From assembly GCA_016194585.1 (NCBI GenBank), contig JACQBG010000030.1, positions 1 through 64,000 of the forward strand: 64,000 nt of DNA. Direction: 5' to 3'. Shown in pieces: positions 1 to 16,624 of the stretch. The notes below the pieces were generated by a model that had not been told where the DNA came from, did no database searches, and was given only the letters and a program-made list of their open reading frames with translations. Position 1 is the stretch's first letter. Each line of letters opens with the position of its first letter. The DNA comes from Gemmatimonadota bacterium. GTDB taxonomy: Bacteria; Gemmatimonadota; Gemmatimonadetes; Gemmatimonadales; Gemmatimonadaceae. The translations under genes were made by a program, and so were the position numbers.

Positions 1-161
1 CGCGCGACCTTGCGGAGCGCGGAGTTCGGCTTCTTCGGGGTGGTGGTGTACACGCGAGTGCACACGCCACGCTTGAAGGGGTTCATCTTGAGCGCGGGGG
101 CCTTGTCCTTGGCGACAACGGCCCGACGGCTCTGACGAACGAGCTGGTTGATCGTCGGCAT
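1..161 (-). CDS. rpsL: 30S ribosomal protein S12 (partial, 5' end)
   Basis: The first 53 residues are present (start [13 protein letters not shown]) and the rest lies beyond the window edge. The conserved [14 protein letters not shown] segment of S12 is visible. Both lysines that are mutated in streptomycin-resistant bacteria (E. coli K42/K43) are wild type. S12 sits in the decoding centre of the 30S subunit. The gene should open the str operon (rpsL-rpsG-fusA-tuf), which would continue to the left. It has its own promoter at 231-259. Confidence 0.96.
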   Translation of the reverse strand, partial: MPTINQLVRQSRRAVVAKDKAPALKMNPFKRGVCTRVYTTTPKKPNSALRKVA

Positions 162-230
162 TCTGCCCTGATGTGTTCGTCGATCTGATTCTACGTGGAT
201 CGCCCGGCGGGCGGCACGGAACAGACTCTC

Positions 231-259
231 AACTTAGTACAGAGCGGGCGGAGGGTCAA
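231..259 (-). promoter_or_regulatory. sigma70-type promoter of rpsL
   Basis: On the minus strand TTGACC (254-259) is followed after exactly 17 bases by TAAGTT (231-236). Transcription would begin near 224, giving a leader of about 60 bases. The G-rich tract at 271-357 lies directly upstream. Confidence 0.6.
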
Positions 260-270
260 CCTTCCGACGG

Positions 271-357
271 AGTGGGAGGGCAAGTCTTGGGCGGGGGAGG
301 TCGAGTGGGAGTGGGAGCCGAGTGCGAGTGGGACCCGAGTGGGGGTGGGAGTGGGAG
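271..357 (+). repeat. G-rich GTGGGA-type tract, quadruplex-prone
   Basis: The plus strand carries at least nine runs of three or more G separated by 1-8 bases, mostly as GAGTGGGA units. This satisfies the usual G-quadruplex pattern. It lies between the plsB-like stop and the rpsL promoter. A similar tract occurs at 21734-21790. Confidence 0.7.
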
Positions 358-404
358 ATACACCTCTAAGTTCTTTTGCCGCAAGCACTTCCGATCACCG
401 CCGC

Positions 405-1859
405 TCACTTCATCAACAAGTCCATCGGCAGGACGTCGCGACGGCGGACGGCCTGCTCGAACTCGCCGAGGAGGTGGGCCACGGAGTTCGCGTAGTAGCT
501 GATCAGTTCCCTGCCCCGCGGCAGGATCGCGTAGGAGACACCCTCGCGGGCGATCACTCGGCGCATGTGCAGCAGGTCGTAGGCGCGGTCGAGGGTGTCG
601 GCCACCGGCTCCGCGGGGTCGAGCACGATGTGCCCGTGATGGAGCAGTGAGGCGCGCATCTCGTCGATGCGGTCGACGAGCGCCTTGCGTGTGACGAACT
701 CGCTCTCGAAGGTCTGCAGGGCGGCGCACACGAGGGGCACGGGCGTGACCGGGATGATGGCGCCGATGCGCTGCATCATCCCGTCGACGAGGCCCTGGAC
801 CTCGGCGAGCCGCTCGCTCCGTTCGAGCGTGAAGAGGGGCGTGCCGCGCGCCGCGAGCGCGTCGAGCCACGGCTTCAGGGGCGCCGGTTCGCCGATCACG
901 ATCGCCGCCGTGCCGTAGCGTTTGAACCGGCGGAACACCATGCGCCAGACGTTCCACACGAAGTAGCTCATCACCTCGCGCAGTTGCGCGACTCGGCCGG
1001 ACGGTCGGTCGCCTTCCTTCACGCGCAGTTCGCGCAGCAGCGATCGGTCCTCGAGCACGCGGTCGTAGTTGATGGCGACGGGCACGACGTACATGCGCTC
1101 GGCGAAGCCGGGCTCGCGCGCCACGCCGAGGATGTAGTCGAACAGCCCGATCTTGGCGGGGCGCAGCGTGCCGTCGCGCGTCAACCCGCCTTCGGGGAAG
1201 ATCCCCTGCGTGACGCCGTTGCGCGTGATGAGCTGCACGTACCGCTCGAGCACCGTGTGGTAGAGCGCCTCGCGGTAGCGCCGGCGGATGAAGTACGACC
1301 CGAAGCTCTTGAAGATGTATTCGAGCGGGAACACGCGCGCCCATTCGCCGACGGCGTAGGAGATCGCGACCTGCCCGGCGAGCGCGTAGCCCGAGAACAC
1401 GTAGTCGGCGTTGGAGCGATGGTTGAGCAGGTAGATGACGATCGATTCGCGCGGCAGCGCGTCGAACGCCGCGCGCCGCACGTGGCGCACGTCGGTGCGA
1501 TAGAACAGGTGGAGGAGGCCTCGCGAGAGCGAGATGCCGTACTCGTAGTAGGCGAGCAGGTTGAACACGGGCACGATCTCGCGCACGTAGGTGCGCACGC
1601 GCTGCCACACGGCGGCTTCGCTCATCCCGTGCTCGGCGGCGTGCGCGCGCACGGCGGCGGCCACCGTCTCGTCGGCGAGCAGCGCCTCGGAGATGTACGC
1701 CTTCGTCGTGAGTTTGAAGCGGTCGACGCGGGCCCGGAACTTCCGCACGGCGGTGATCGCGGCGCGCCGCGTGAAGCGGCGCCACGTGAACCACCCGAGC
1801 ACCGCGAAGAGGGCGACGGAGGCGAGGGCGGCCGCGCCCTTGGCCGAGAGGAATGGCAT
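405..1859 (-). CDS. PlsB-like glycerol-3-phosphate 1-O-acyltransferase
   Basis: A 484-residue protein of the PlsB/PlsC acyltransferase superfamily, which would transfer an acyl group to glycerol-3-phosphate at the membrane as the first step of phospholipid synthesis. The HX4D catalytic motif is NHRSNAD (His about 147, Asp about 152). It is followed by the YFIRRRYR substrate block and by GIFPEGGLTRDG, the FPEG-type block III. One N-terminal hydrophobic segment (about residues 8-25) suggests membrane anchoring. It is much shorter than E. coli PlsB (about 800 residues). The start chosen is ATG at MPFLSAKGAA; an in-frame ATG 19 codons upstream (1916) is possible. It lies directly downstream of the MFS gene and is probably co-transcribed. 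Confidence 0.85.
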   Translation of the reverse strand: MPFLSAKGAAALASVALFAVLGWFTWRRFTRRAAITAVRKFRARVDRFKLTTKAYISEALLADETVAAAVRAHAAEHGMSEAAVWQRVRTYVREIVPVFNLLAYYEYGISLSRGLLHLFYRTDVRHVRRAAFDALPRESIVIYLLNHRSNADYVFSGYALAGQVAISYAVGEWARVFPLEYIFKSFGSYFIRRRYREALYHTVLERYVQLITRNGVTQGIFPEGGLTRDGTLRPAKIGLFDYILGVAREPGFAERMYVVPVAINYDRVLEDRSLLRELRVKEGDRPSGRVAQLREVMSYFVWNVWRMVFRRFKRYGTAAIVIGEPAPLKPWLDALAARGTPLFTLERSERLAEVQGLVDGMMQRIGAIIPVTPVPLVCAALQTFESEFVTRKALVDRIDEMRASLLHHGHIVLDPAEPVADTLDRAYDLLHMRRVIAREGVSYAILPRGRELISYYANSVAHLLGEFEQAVRRRDVLPMDLLMK

Positions 1860-1935
1860 CGGGTCGAACGTGGGCCGCGTGGGCGACGCGGTCAAGCGCG
1901 GCCGGCCTGGCGGCAAGCCGGCCGCCGGGCCGGCG

Positions 1936-3249
1936 CTACGTGCCCTGCGCGGCCGCCTCGAGCGCCGCCCAGTCGCGCTTCTCGTCGGTGACGGGGCGCA
2001 GGATGACGATGCTCACGAGCACCATCGCCAGCAGCGTAACGATGGCGAACGCCTGGCCGGTGAGCGCGGGCATCCCCATGCGCTCCACCGTGATGTAGGT
2101 CGTGAGCCCCCAGAGCGCGGGGCCCGTCACGGCCGAGAAGCGGCCGACCATCCCGTACAGTCCGTAGAACTCTCCCACGCGGTCGGGGGGCGTGAGGCGG
2201 AGCATGTAGGGCCGGTCGCTCGCCCATGTGCCACCGAGCGAGATGCCGGCGACGCAGGCGACGAGGTAGAGCCAGCCGATCGGGAGGTGGAGGAATCCGA
2301 CGCAGGCGGCGACGGTGAACGTGCCAGTCCAGCAGCCGAGGATGATGGTGAGGGTCTTCTTGGGACCGATGCGGTCGACGACGAACCCCCACGCCACGCC
2401 GCCGAGGATCGCCGCGGTGATCGCCGACATGAGCACGAACTGGGCGCGCTTCTCGCCGTCGGCGGCCGAGAGCCCGGTGCTGATCGCGACGTTCACCGTG
2501 TAGAGCGACATGAACGAGATGACGGTGTTGATGGCGTCGGTGTAGAACGCACGTCCGATGAGGAAGCGCAGCAGCCCCGGGAACCGCTTGCCGGCGCGGA
2601 GCGTGCGCCACGTCTCCTGCAGCGACTCGGCGATGGCGCTGGCCCGGAAGATCGGCCGCGGGTTCGGGTTGCCGCGCTCGTGCACGAACAGGAAGCAGGG
2701 GAGCGCGATGAGGAGGAAGAGCGCGGCGATGGCCGTGAACAGGATGGCCTTGTCCTTGGTGCCGAAGACGAAGCCGAGCCCGACGGCGATGTAGGAGCCG
2801 AGGTAGCCGAGCCCCACCGAGAGCCCGTTGATGCGGCCCCGGTTCTCGTCGGTGCTGACCTCGGGGAGGAGCGAGTCGTAGAACTGCACGCCGGCCTGGT
2901 AGCCGCCGTTGGCGATGACGAAGAGGATGGCCGACACCCAGAACGGGCCGCGGGCGAGCAGCGCGGTGGCGGCGCAGGAGACGAGCGTCGCCCACACGAG
3001 GAACGGCATGCGCTTGCGGGCGCGGTCGGTCATCGCGCCGAGGAGCGGCGAGAGGAGGAACATCAGCCCCATCGCGACGGCGGTGATGGCGCCGTAGGTG
3101 CTGTCGGCCTTCGAGGCGTCGGCCTGCTCGCGCACGTAGAGCGAGAAGTAGAGCGAGATGACGCCCATCGAGAAGATGACGTTCGCCATGTCGTACAGGA
3201 TCCAGCTGACGACGGAGCGGCGCGGGATGGCGCGAGGGGAGTCGGTCAT
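1936..3249 (-). CDS. MFS transporter, UMF1/Atg22-like family
   Basis: A 437-residue polytopic membrane protein with about 12 hydrophobic segments. It begins MTDSPRAIPRRSVVSWILYD, and the early SWILYDMAN segment is typical of the UMF1 (vacuole effluxer Atg22-like) branch of MFS. The basic loop DRARKRMPF between helices 2 and 3 is the MFS signature. The substrate is unknown; the family includes amino-acid and sugar effluxers. The gene sits between rpoC and rpsL, a junction that is normally gene-poor, and is followed by the acyltransferase 76 bases later. Confidence 0.85.
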   Translation of the reverse strand: MTDSPRAIPRRSVVSWILYDMANVIFSMGVISLYFSLYVREQADASKADSTYGAITAVAMGLMFLLSPLLGAMTDRARKRMPFLVWATLVSCAATALLARGPFWVSAILFVIANGGYQAGVQFYDSLLPEVSTDENRGRINGLSVGLGYLGSYIAVGLGFVFGTKDKAILFTAIAALFLLIALPCFLFVHERGNPNPRPIFRASAIAESLQETWRTLRAGKRFPGLLRFLIGRAFYTDAINTVISFMSLYTVNVAISTGLSAADGEKRAQFVLMSAITAAILGGVAWGFVVDRIGPKKTLTIILGCWTGTFTVAACVGFLHLPIGWLYLVACVAGISLGGTWASDRPYMLRLTPPDRVGEFYGLYGMVGRFSAVTGPALWGLTTYITVERMGMPALTGQAFAIVTLLAMVLVSIVILRPVTDEKRDWAALEAAAQGT

Positions 3250-3364
3250 GCGAGAGAATGTGGCGACGCGGCGGGACGGGCGCGAGGCTCGGCGCTCCGC
3301 GCCGCGCGGCGGAGCTCTGCGCGACGCGGTCGGGGCAGGGGAACTCGCTTCGCGGACGCTGCTG

Positions 3365-3411
3365 CTTACACGCTTCGAGCCCCGCGGCGTCGCCGCGGGT
3401 CTCTCGCTACG
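3365..3411 (+). repeat. Inverted repeat element, copy 1
   Basis: The copy begins CTTACACGCT, contains a GC-rich internal stem and ends GTCTCTCGCTACG. It matches the reverse complement of 3514-3558 with a few substitutions in the central loop, so the two copies face each other across about 100 bases. The design resembles REP/BIME-type intergenic elements. No further copy was found in the window. Confidence 0.6.
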
Positions 3412-3513
3412 CAGCGGCGTCCGTTGTGCGAGCACCCCTGCCCCTCCCTGCCAGAGTCGAACCGGTGCCCGCTCAGGCCGGGGCGCTAGTGCGCCGACAA
3501 GCCGGGCCCGTGC

Positions 3514-3558
3514 CGTAGCAAGAGACTCGCGCGCAGCGCGAGGCTCGCAGCGTGTAAG
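3514..3558 (-). repeat. Inverted repeat element, copy 2
   Basis: Read on the minus strand it starts CTTACACGCTGCGAGCC and ends TCTCTTGCTACG, matching copy 1 at 3365-3411. It has its own internal palindrome (CTCGCGC..GCGCGAG). Confidence 0.6.
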
Positions 3559-3674
3559 GCACAGGCCCGGCGGCGCGGCGCACCTGCGCCCCCGGCCGCG
3601 CGCGGATGCCACGGTGATCGGCGCGAGCGCGTCGCCGGCGCGAGCGCGTCGCCGACGCGAACGCTCCAATGCAG

Positions 3675-3706
3675 CGCGCCCCGCACGGCGAACCGTGCGG
3701 GGCGCG
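3675..3706 (-). terminator. Hairpin downstream of rpoC
   Basis: A perfect 14-bp stem (CGCGCCCCGCACGG paired with CCGTGCGGGGCGCG) with a four-base loop that reads TTCG on the transcribed strand. It lies about 24 bases after the rpoC stop. There is no T-run, so it is either a GC-type terminator or a 3' stabilising stem. Confidence 0.75.
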
Positions 3707-3729
3707 TGACCAGCGGTGACGCGGTCGGC

Positions 3730-8049
<4,320 letters not shown>

Positions 8050-8052
8050 GAG

Positions 8053-12630
<4,578 letters not shown>

Positions 12631-12776
12631 ATCAACCCGGGTTCACCCAGAGACAGGCGAAAGCCGCCCCACCCCGTCGCCGCGGGTGTTCGCGGCGTGG
12701 AGGGGAGCGCAGAAGACGTCAGTTGTCGCGCGGAGCGGATGCGTGCATGGCGGAGACCAAGTGAGGGAGGTGGAGC

Positions 12777-12811
12777 GTGCCGGGGCGCGAGCGGACCTTC
12801 CGCCCCGGCAC
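12777..12811 (-). promoter_or_regulatory. Hairpin in the rplL-rpoB spacer (attenuator or processing site)
   Basis: A perfect 11-bp stem (GTGCCGGGGCG paired with CGCCCCGGCAC) around a 13-base loop starts 14 bases after the rplL stop in the 194-base spacer. In E. coli the same spacer carries a partial terminator and an RNase III site that set the ratio of L7/L12 to RNA polymerase subunits. A similar role here is inferred from position only. Confidence 0.65.
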
Positions 12812-12824
12812 GGACCGCCCGCCC

Positions 12825-13208
12825 TTACTTGATCTCGACGACGGCGCCCTGCTCTTCGAGCTTGGCCTTCATCGTGGCCGCCTCTTCCTTCGTCGCGCTG
12901 GCCTTGATCGCCTGCGGCGCGCCGTCCACCATGTCCTTCGCTTCCTTCAGGCCGAGGCCGGTGAGCTCGCGCACCACCTTGATGACCTGGATCTTCTTCG
13001 CGCCGGCTTCCTTGAGGATGACGCTGAACTCCGTCTGCTCCTCGGCGGCGGCGGCCGGGGCGCCGGCGGCGGGGCCACCCGCGGCGACGGCCGAGATCGT
13101 CACGTTGAACTTCGTCTTGAAGGCATCGATGAGCTCGGCGAGTTCGATGACGGTCATGCCGCCGATCGCCTCGAGGATCTCGTCCTTGCCCATGGTCGCG
13201 TTAGCCAT
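12825..13208 (-). CDS. rplL: 50S ribosomal protein L7/L12
   Basis: 127 residues. The N-terminal dimerisation helix (about 1-35) is followed by an Ala/Gly-rich hinge (about 42-60) and the C-terminal factor-binding domain, with [20 protein letters not shown] and [14 protein letters not shown]. It forms the multi-copy ribosomal stalk that recruits EF-Tu and EF-G. A good Shine-Dalgarno (AAGGAGAT) lies 7 bases before the ATG, fitting its need for extra copies. Confidence 0.98.
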   Translation of the reverse strand: MANATMGKDEILEAIGGMTVIELAELIDAFKTKFNVTISAVAAGGPAAGAPAAAAEEQTEFSVILKEAGAKKIQVIKVVRELTGLGLKEAKDMVDGAPQAIKASATKEEAATMKAKLEEQGAVVEIK

Positions 13209-13276
13209 TGTTGCTATCTCCTTGGAATCCCCCAGGCAGTGCTGGGGCGTTGTTGGTCAGGCAGACGCCTGGGGAA

Positions 13277-13762
13277 TCAGTTGGACGTTTCGAGCTGGGT
13301 CTTTCTCGCCTCGAGGGCGAGCGCGAACATGCTGAGGACGCTGTTGAAGCAGCCGAGCAGCTGGCCGAGCGCCTCGTCGCGGGTCGGCATCGACGCGAGC
13401 TTCTTGACCGTCGCGGCATCGACCTGCGCGCCTTCGTAGAGGCCACCCTTCACCGCCGGCCGCGCGTCGTTCTCCTTCGCGAAGTCGGTCAGCACCTTGG
13501 CGGCGGCGATCGCGTCCTTCGCGACGACGACGCCTGTGGGCCCCTTGAGCCGCACGCCCGCGAGACCGCTCTCGTTCACGGCCTTGAGCGCGAGGGAGTT
13601 CTTGATCACGACGTACTCGACGCCGTCCTTGCGGAGGCGGCGGCGCAGGTCCGTCATCCGCTTCACGTTGAGACCGGTGAAGTCGGTGTAATAGAGGGCG
13701 CTGGCGCCCACCATCTTCGCCTTGAGCTCGGCGACGAGCTTTTCCTTTTCGGGTCGCTTCAT
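13277..13762 (-). CDS. rplJ: 50S ribosomal protein L10
   Basis: 161 residues starting MKRPEKEKLVAELKAKM. It anchors L7/L12 dimers at the stalk base; the last 30 residues form the amphipathic helix that binds them. The LYYTDFTGLNV segment and LRRRLRKDGVEYVVIKNSL are typical. It starts 6 bases after rplA, so there is no room for a separate L10 leader, and control must act further upstream. Confidence 0.97.
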   Translation of the reverse strand: MKRPEKEKLVAELKAKMVGASALYYTDFTGLNVKRMTDLRRRLRKDGVEYVVIKNSLALKAVNESGLAGVRLKGPTGVVVAKDAIAAAKVLTDFAKENDARPAVKGGLYEGAQVDAATVKKLASMPTRDEALGQLLGCFNSVLSMFALALEARKTQLETSN

Positions 13763-13768
13763 CGCTCG

Positions 13769-14458
13769 TTACCGGTAGGGAGTGGTGTCGACCCGCACGC
13801 CCGGGCCCATCGTGCTGCTGACGGCGACCGTCTTCACGTACACGCCCTTGGCCGCGGCGGGCTTCGAGCGGACGATCGTGTCCATGAGGGCCTGGAAGTT
13901 GGTCTCGAGGGACTCGAGCGGGAACGAGACCTTGCCGATGGCGGCGTGCACGTTGCCGCCCTTGTCGACGCGGAACTCGATCTTGCCGGCCTTGGTCTCC
14001 TTCACCGCCTGGCCGATGTTGAACGTCACGGTGCCGGCCTTCGGGTTCGGCATCAGGCCGCGGGGACCGAGCACGCGACCGAGCGCGCCGATCTGCCCCA
14101 TCTGGTCCGGGGTCGCGATCATGATGTCGAAGTCGAGCCAGCCTTCCTTGATCTTGGCGATGTACTCGGAGCCGACGAAATCGGCGCCGGCGGCCTCGGC
14201 CTCCTTCGCCTTGTCGCCGACGGCGATGACGAGCACGCGCACGCTCTTGCCCGTGCCGGCCGGCAGCACCACCGTGCCGCGGACGACCTGGTCGGCGTGG
14301 CGCGGATCGACGCCGAGACGGATCGCGACGTCGACGGTCTCGTCGAACTTCGCGAACGCGGCCTTCTTGATGATCTCCAGCGCCGCCTTCGGCTGGTACG
14401 CCGATTCGATGGTGCGGAGCTCGGCGGCCTTGCGGAACTTCTTGCCGTGGGTGCGCAT
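13769..14458 (-). CDS. rplA: 50S ribosomal protein L1
   Basis: 229 residues, the usual length. L1 forms the mobile stalk near the ribosomal E site and commonly represses its own rplKA mRNA. Typical blocks are [30 protein letters not shown] and the C-terminal [10 protein letters not shown]. The ATG overlaps the rplK stop by one base (TGATG), so translation should be coupled. Confidence 0.98.
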   Translation of the reverse strand: MRTHGKKFRKAAELRTIESAYQPKAALEIIKKAAFAKFDETVDVAIRLGVDPRHADQVVRGTVVLPAGTGKSVRVLVIAVGDKAKEAEAAGADFVGSEYIAKIKEGWLDFDIMIATPDQMGQIGALGRVLGPRGLMPNPKAGTVTFNIGQAVKETKAGKIEFRVDKGGNVHAAIGKVSFPLESLETNFQALMDTIVRSKPAAAKGVYVKTVAVSSTMGPGVRVDTTPYR

Positions 14459-14880
14459 CAGTCGGCGACCTCCACACCCATCGACCGCGCGGCGCCGGCG
14501 ACCATCTTCATCGCCGACTCGAGCGACTCACAGTTCAGGTCGGGCATCTTCAACTCGGCGATCTTCTTCATCTGCGCCTTGGTGATCTTGCCCACCTTGT
14601 TGCGGTTCGGCTGGCCCGAGCCCTTCTCGAGGCCCAACTCCTTCTTGATGAGGATCGCCGCGGGCGGCGTCTTCAGGATGAAGGTGAAGGACTTGTCGGC
14701 ATAGATCGTGATCTCGACCGGGAGGATCGTATCCTGGCCCTGCGTCCGAGCGTTGAACTCTTTGCAGAACGCCATGATGTTGATCCCCTGCGGACCGAGC
14801 GCGGTGCCGACCGGAGGGGCCGGGTTCGCCTTGCCTGCAGGGATCTGCAGCTTGACGAAACCGGTGACCTTCTTTGCCAT
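14458..14880 (-). CDS. rplK: 50S ribosomal protein L11
   Basis: 140 residues starting [20 protein letters not shown]. It binds the GTPase-associated centre of 23S rRNA. The N-terminal [19 protein letters not shown] and the C-terminal rRNA-binding domain are complete. A clear GGGGAG ribosome-binding site lies 4 bases upstream. Confidence 0.98.
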   Translation of the reverse strand: MAKKVTGFVKLQIPAGKANPAPPVGTALGPQGINIMAFCKEFNARTQGQDTILPVEITIYADKSFTFILKTPPAAILIKKELGLEKGSGQPNRNKVGKITKAQMKKIAELKMPDLNCESLESAMKMVAGAARSMGVEVAD

Positions 14881-15109
14881 GGGACTCCCCTAGACACGTA
14901 TAGCGGACCAGTGCCCGGAGCTCGAGAACGAGCCGGGAACGGTGCCGCTGACTTCCACGGTGTGATTTTCGTCGTCGTGGTATCCGACGGTGCGCTCCTC
15001 GCTGTGTCGCAGCTGCCCCGCGCAAGGGCACGTACTTTCTATTGAACTACAACCGCCGTGTACCGTGCACGATTCACCGTGACCGGTGAACCGTCCACGC
15101 GTCGTCGTC
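14881..15109. other. nusG-rplK spacer
   Basis: 229 bases without a gene. It should hold the leader of the rplKAJL-rpoBC transcript, including any L1 autoregulatory site, but I cannot point to a convincing L1 target. It contains one copy of the dispersed GGTTCACC-type repeat (15061-15099). Confidence 0.5.
15061..15099 (+). repeat. Dispersed GTGAAC/GTTCAC palindromic repeat, copy 1
   Basis: Contains TTCACCG-TGAC-CGGTGAA, a 7-bp hairpin, flanked by ACCGTGCAC and ACCGTCCAC. Related sequence recurs at 16077-16097 and 23389-23426, always between genes. Confidence 0.5.
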
Positions 15110-15652
15110 TCAATGCGCGCGGAGCTGGAGGTAGTCGAGCTCGACCGACGTCGGCCGCCCGAACAGACTCACGCTCACCCGCACCTTCCCCTTGTCGGCC
15201 ATCACGTCCTCGACCGTCCCGTTGAAATCGGAGAACGGCCCTTCCGTGATCGCCACCGCCTGGCCGACGAGGAACGGGATCTCCTCCTTCGGCGCCTCTT
15301 CCACCGCTTCGTCGGCGATGCCGAGGAGGCGGTTCACTTCGTCCGGCCGGAGCGCCTGCGGGTCGCGATCCTTGCCCACGAACTTGATCACGCCCTGGAT
15401 CCCGTTCACCGTGTGCAGCGTCTCCTGGTTCAGGAGCATCTCCACCAGCACGTAGCCCGGGTACACCTTGCGCTCGACGGCGACCTTCTTGCCGTTCTTG
15501 ATCTCGACCACCTGCTCGGTCGGCACCAGCGCCTGCCGGATGGCGCGCTGCTCGGCCGGCGAGGGATCGGCGTCGATCTTCCGCTGCAGGAGCGACCGCA
15601 CCTTGTTCTCGTGGCCCGACGTCGTCTGGACCGCGTAAAAACGATGCGTCAC
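15110..15652 (-). CDS. nusG: Transcription termination/antitermination factor NusG
   Basis: 180 residues. The N-terminal NGN domain begins MTHRFYAVQTTSGHENKVRS and the C-terminal KOW domain contains VAITEGPFSDFNGTVEDV. NusG binds the beta' clamp, suppresses pausing and links RNA polymerase to Rho or the ribosome. It directly follows secE with a single base between stop and start. Confidence 0.97.
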   Translation of the reverse strand: MTHRFYAVQTTSGHENKVRSLLQRKIDADPSPAEQRAIRQALVPTEQVVEIKNGKKVAVERKVYPGYVLVEMLLNQETLHTVNGIQGVIKFVGKDRDPQALRPDEVNRLLGIADEAVEEAPKEEIPFLVGQAVAITEGPFSDFNGTVEDVMADKGKVRVSVSLFGRPTSVELDYLQLRAH

Positions 15653-15653
15653 C

Positions 15654-15887
15654 TCAGGCCCCCACGAGCTTCGGGATCCAGTTCACGAGCACCTGCTGCA
15701 GGATGCCATCCATGATGAAGATCACGAGCCCGATGAACAGCGACAGCGCGATGACGCCGATCGACAACTGGCGCACCTGCGGCCAGTCGGGCCACGTCAC
15801 GCGGCGCATCTCGGCCATCACGTCATGGTAGAACGTGACGACCTTCTGGAGGGCGCCGGGCTGCTGGGGGACGACCGGGGTCGTCAT
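15654..15887 (-). CDS. secE: Preprotein translocase subunit SecE
   Basis: 77 residues. The short SecE form has an amphipathic helix with EMRRVTWPDWPQVRQ (the conserved RRVxWP motif) and a single transmembrane segment (about residues 42-62). It clamps SecY in the translocon. It is followed immediately by nusG, the classical arrangement. Confidence 0.96.
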   Translation of the reverse strand: MTTPVVPQQPGALQKVVTFYHDVMAEMRRVTWPDWPQVRQLSIGVIALSLFIGLVIFIMDGILQQVLVNWIPKLVGA

Positions 15888-16040
15888 CTACTTCGTCTCT
15901 TTGTGGAGCACGTGCTTGTTGCAACGCGGGCAGTACTTCTTCCACTCCACGCGCTCCGGGTGGAGGCGCTTGTTCTTCATCGTGAAGTAGTTGCGGTTCT
16001 TGCAGTCACTGCACGCCAGGATGATCTTCTCACGGGGCAT
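15888..16040 (-). CDS. rpmG: 50S ribosomal protein L33
   Basis: 50 residues starting [18 protein letters not shown] and ending [14 protein letters not shown]. It keeps both CxxC pairs, so this is the zinc-ribbon (C+) form of L33. The stop codon directly precedes the secE ATG. It occupies the place where E. coli has tufB. Confidence 0.95.
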   Translation of the reverse strand: MPREKIILACSDCKNRNYFTMKNKRLHPERVEWKKYCPRCNKHVLHKETK

Positions 16041-16076
16041 GGCCCGGGCCTCTCGATGTCAAAACCAACGTGTATT

Positions 16077-16097
16077 GACGGTTCACGGTTGACCGTC
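16077..16097 (-). repeat. Dispersed GTTCAC-type repeat, copy 2
   Basis: GACGGT-TCACGGTTG-ACCGTC forms a 6-bp stem between the tRNA cluster and rpmG. The sequence is related to the copies at 15061-15099 and 23389-23426. Confidence 0.45.
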
Positions 16098-16101
16098 CCC
16101 G

Positions 16102-16117
16102 TGGCACGATCGTGCCA
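16102..16117. other. 16-base perfect palindrome TGGCACGATCGTGCCA
   Basis: Lies 30 bases past the 3' end of tRNA-Thr(GGU) and 62 bases before rpmG. With the hairpin at 16077-16097 it makes two tandem stems. These could be a tRNA 3'-processing barrier, an attenuator or a protein site; the sequence alone does not decide. Confidence 0.5.
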
Positions 16118-16146
16118 TGTCCTGCGACCTGCCCCTGCATCCACAG

Positions 16147-16219
16147 AGCACGCGACCGGGATTGAACCGGTGACCTCACCCTTACCAAGGGTGTGCTCTA
16201 CCGACTGAGCTACGCGTGC
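16147..16219 (-). tRNA. tRNA-Thr (anticodon GGU)
   Basis: A 73-base cloverleaf with a 7-bp acceptor stem GCACGCG/CGCGTGC, anticodon loop TTGGTAA on a CACCC/GGGTG stem, and T-loop TTCAATC. CCA is not encoded. Confidence 0.96.
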
Positions 16220-16260
16220 ATCGGACCTGCCACTCTCCCTTCGTTCCTGCCACACCGCAG

Positions 16261-16333
16261 AGCGGGAGACGGGGCTCGAACCCGCGACATCAAGCTTGGA
16301 AGGCTTGCGCTCTACCAGCTGAGCTACTCCCGC
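16261..16333 (-). tRNA. tRNA-Gly (anticodon UCC)
   Basis: Acceptor stem GCGGGAG/CTCCCGC, anticodon loop CTTCCAA on CAAGC/GCTTG, T-arm GCGGGTTCGAGCCCCGT. CCA is not encoded. Confidence 0.96.
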
Positions 16334-16386
16334 AAACCCGGCCCTTCGCTTCGCGGCGATCCCTCACCGCACCGCCATTCACCCTA

Positions 16387-16469
16387 TGGTGGGGGAAGGA
16401 TTCGAACCTTCGAAGGCTTGCGCCGGCAGATTTACAGTCTGCTCTCGTTGGCCACTTGAGTACCCCACC
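16387..16469 (-). tRNA. tRNA-Tyr (anticodon GUA)
   Basis: 83 bases, class II with a long variable arm. Acceptor GGTGGGG/CCCCACC, anticodon loop CTGTAAA on GCAGA/TCTGC, T-arm AAGGTTCGAATCCTT. Confidence 0.96.
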
Positions 16470-16526
16470 GCGACACACCCGTACCGCGCCCCGCAAGCAA
16501 CCGAGTCCGACTGACAGCGACAGCAG

Positions 16527-16599
16527 AGCTGACGGCGAGAATCGAACTCGCAACCGCCTGATTACAAATCAGGTGCTCTGCCAATTGAGCTACGTCAGC
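16527..16599 (-). tRNA. tRNA-Thr (anticodon UGU)
   Basis: Acceptor GCTGACG/CGTCAGC, anticodon loop TTTGTAA on CCTGA/TCAGG, T-loop TTCGATT. It is the first gene of the tRNA-rpmG-secE-nusG transcript; its 5' end lies about 20 bases from the predicted transcription start. Confidence 0.96.
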
Positions 16600-16624
16600 G
16601 GCAGGCTATTTGCGCGAGACTCAT

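Larger units (their letters stand above)
3250..3729. other. 480-base spacer between rpoC and the MFS gene
   Basis: No convincing gene was found on either strand; all reading frames are low-complexity Arg/Ala-rich. The spacer contains an inverted pair of about 46-base repeats (3365-3411 and 3514-3558), a short direct repeat of GCGAGCGCGTCGCCG near 3624-3657, and the rpoC hairpin at 3675-3706. Confidence 0.6.

Noticed and set aside
3440-3515. tRNA-like T-arm (GGTTCGACTCTGG on the minus strand) in the rpoC-MFS spacer
   Set aside because: No matching acceptor stem, D-arm or anticodon arm could be paired; the T-stem itself has mismatches.
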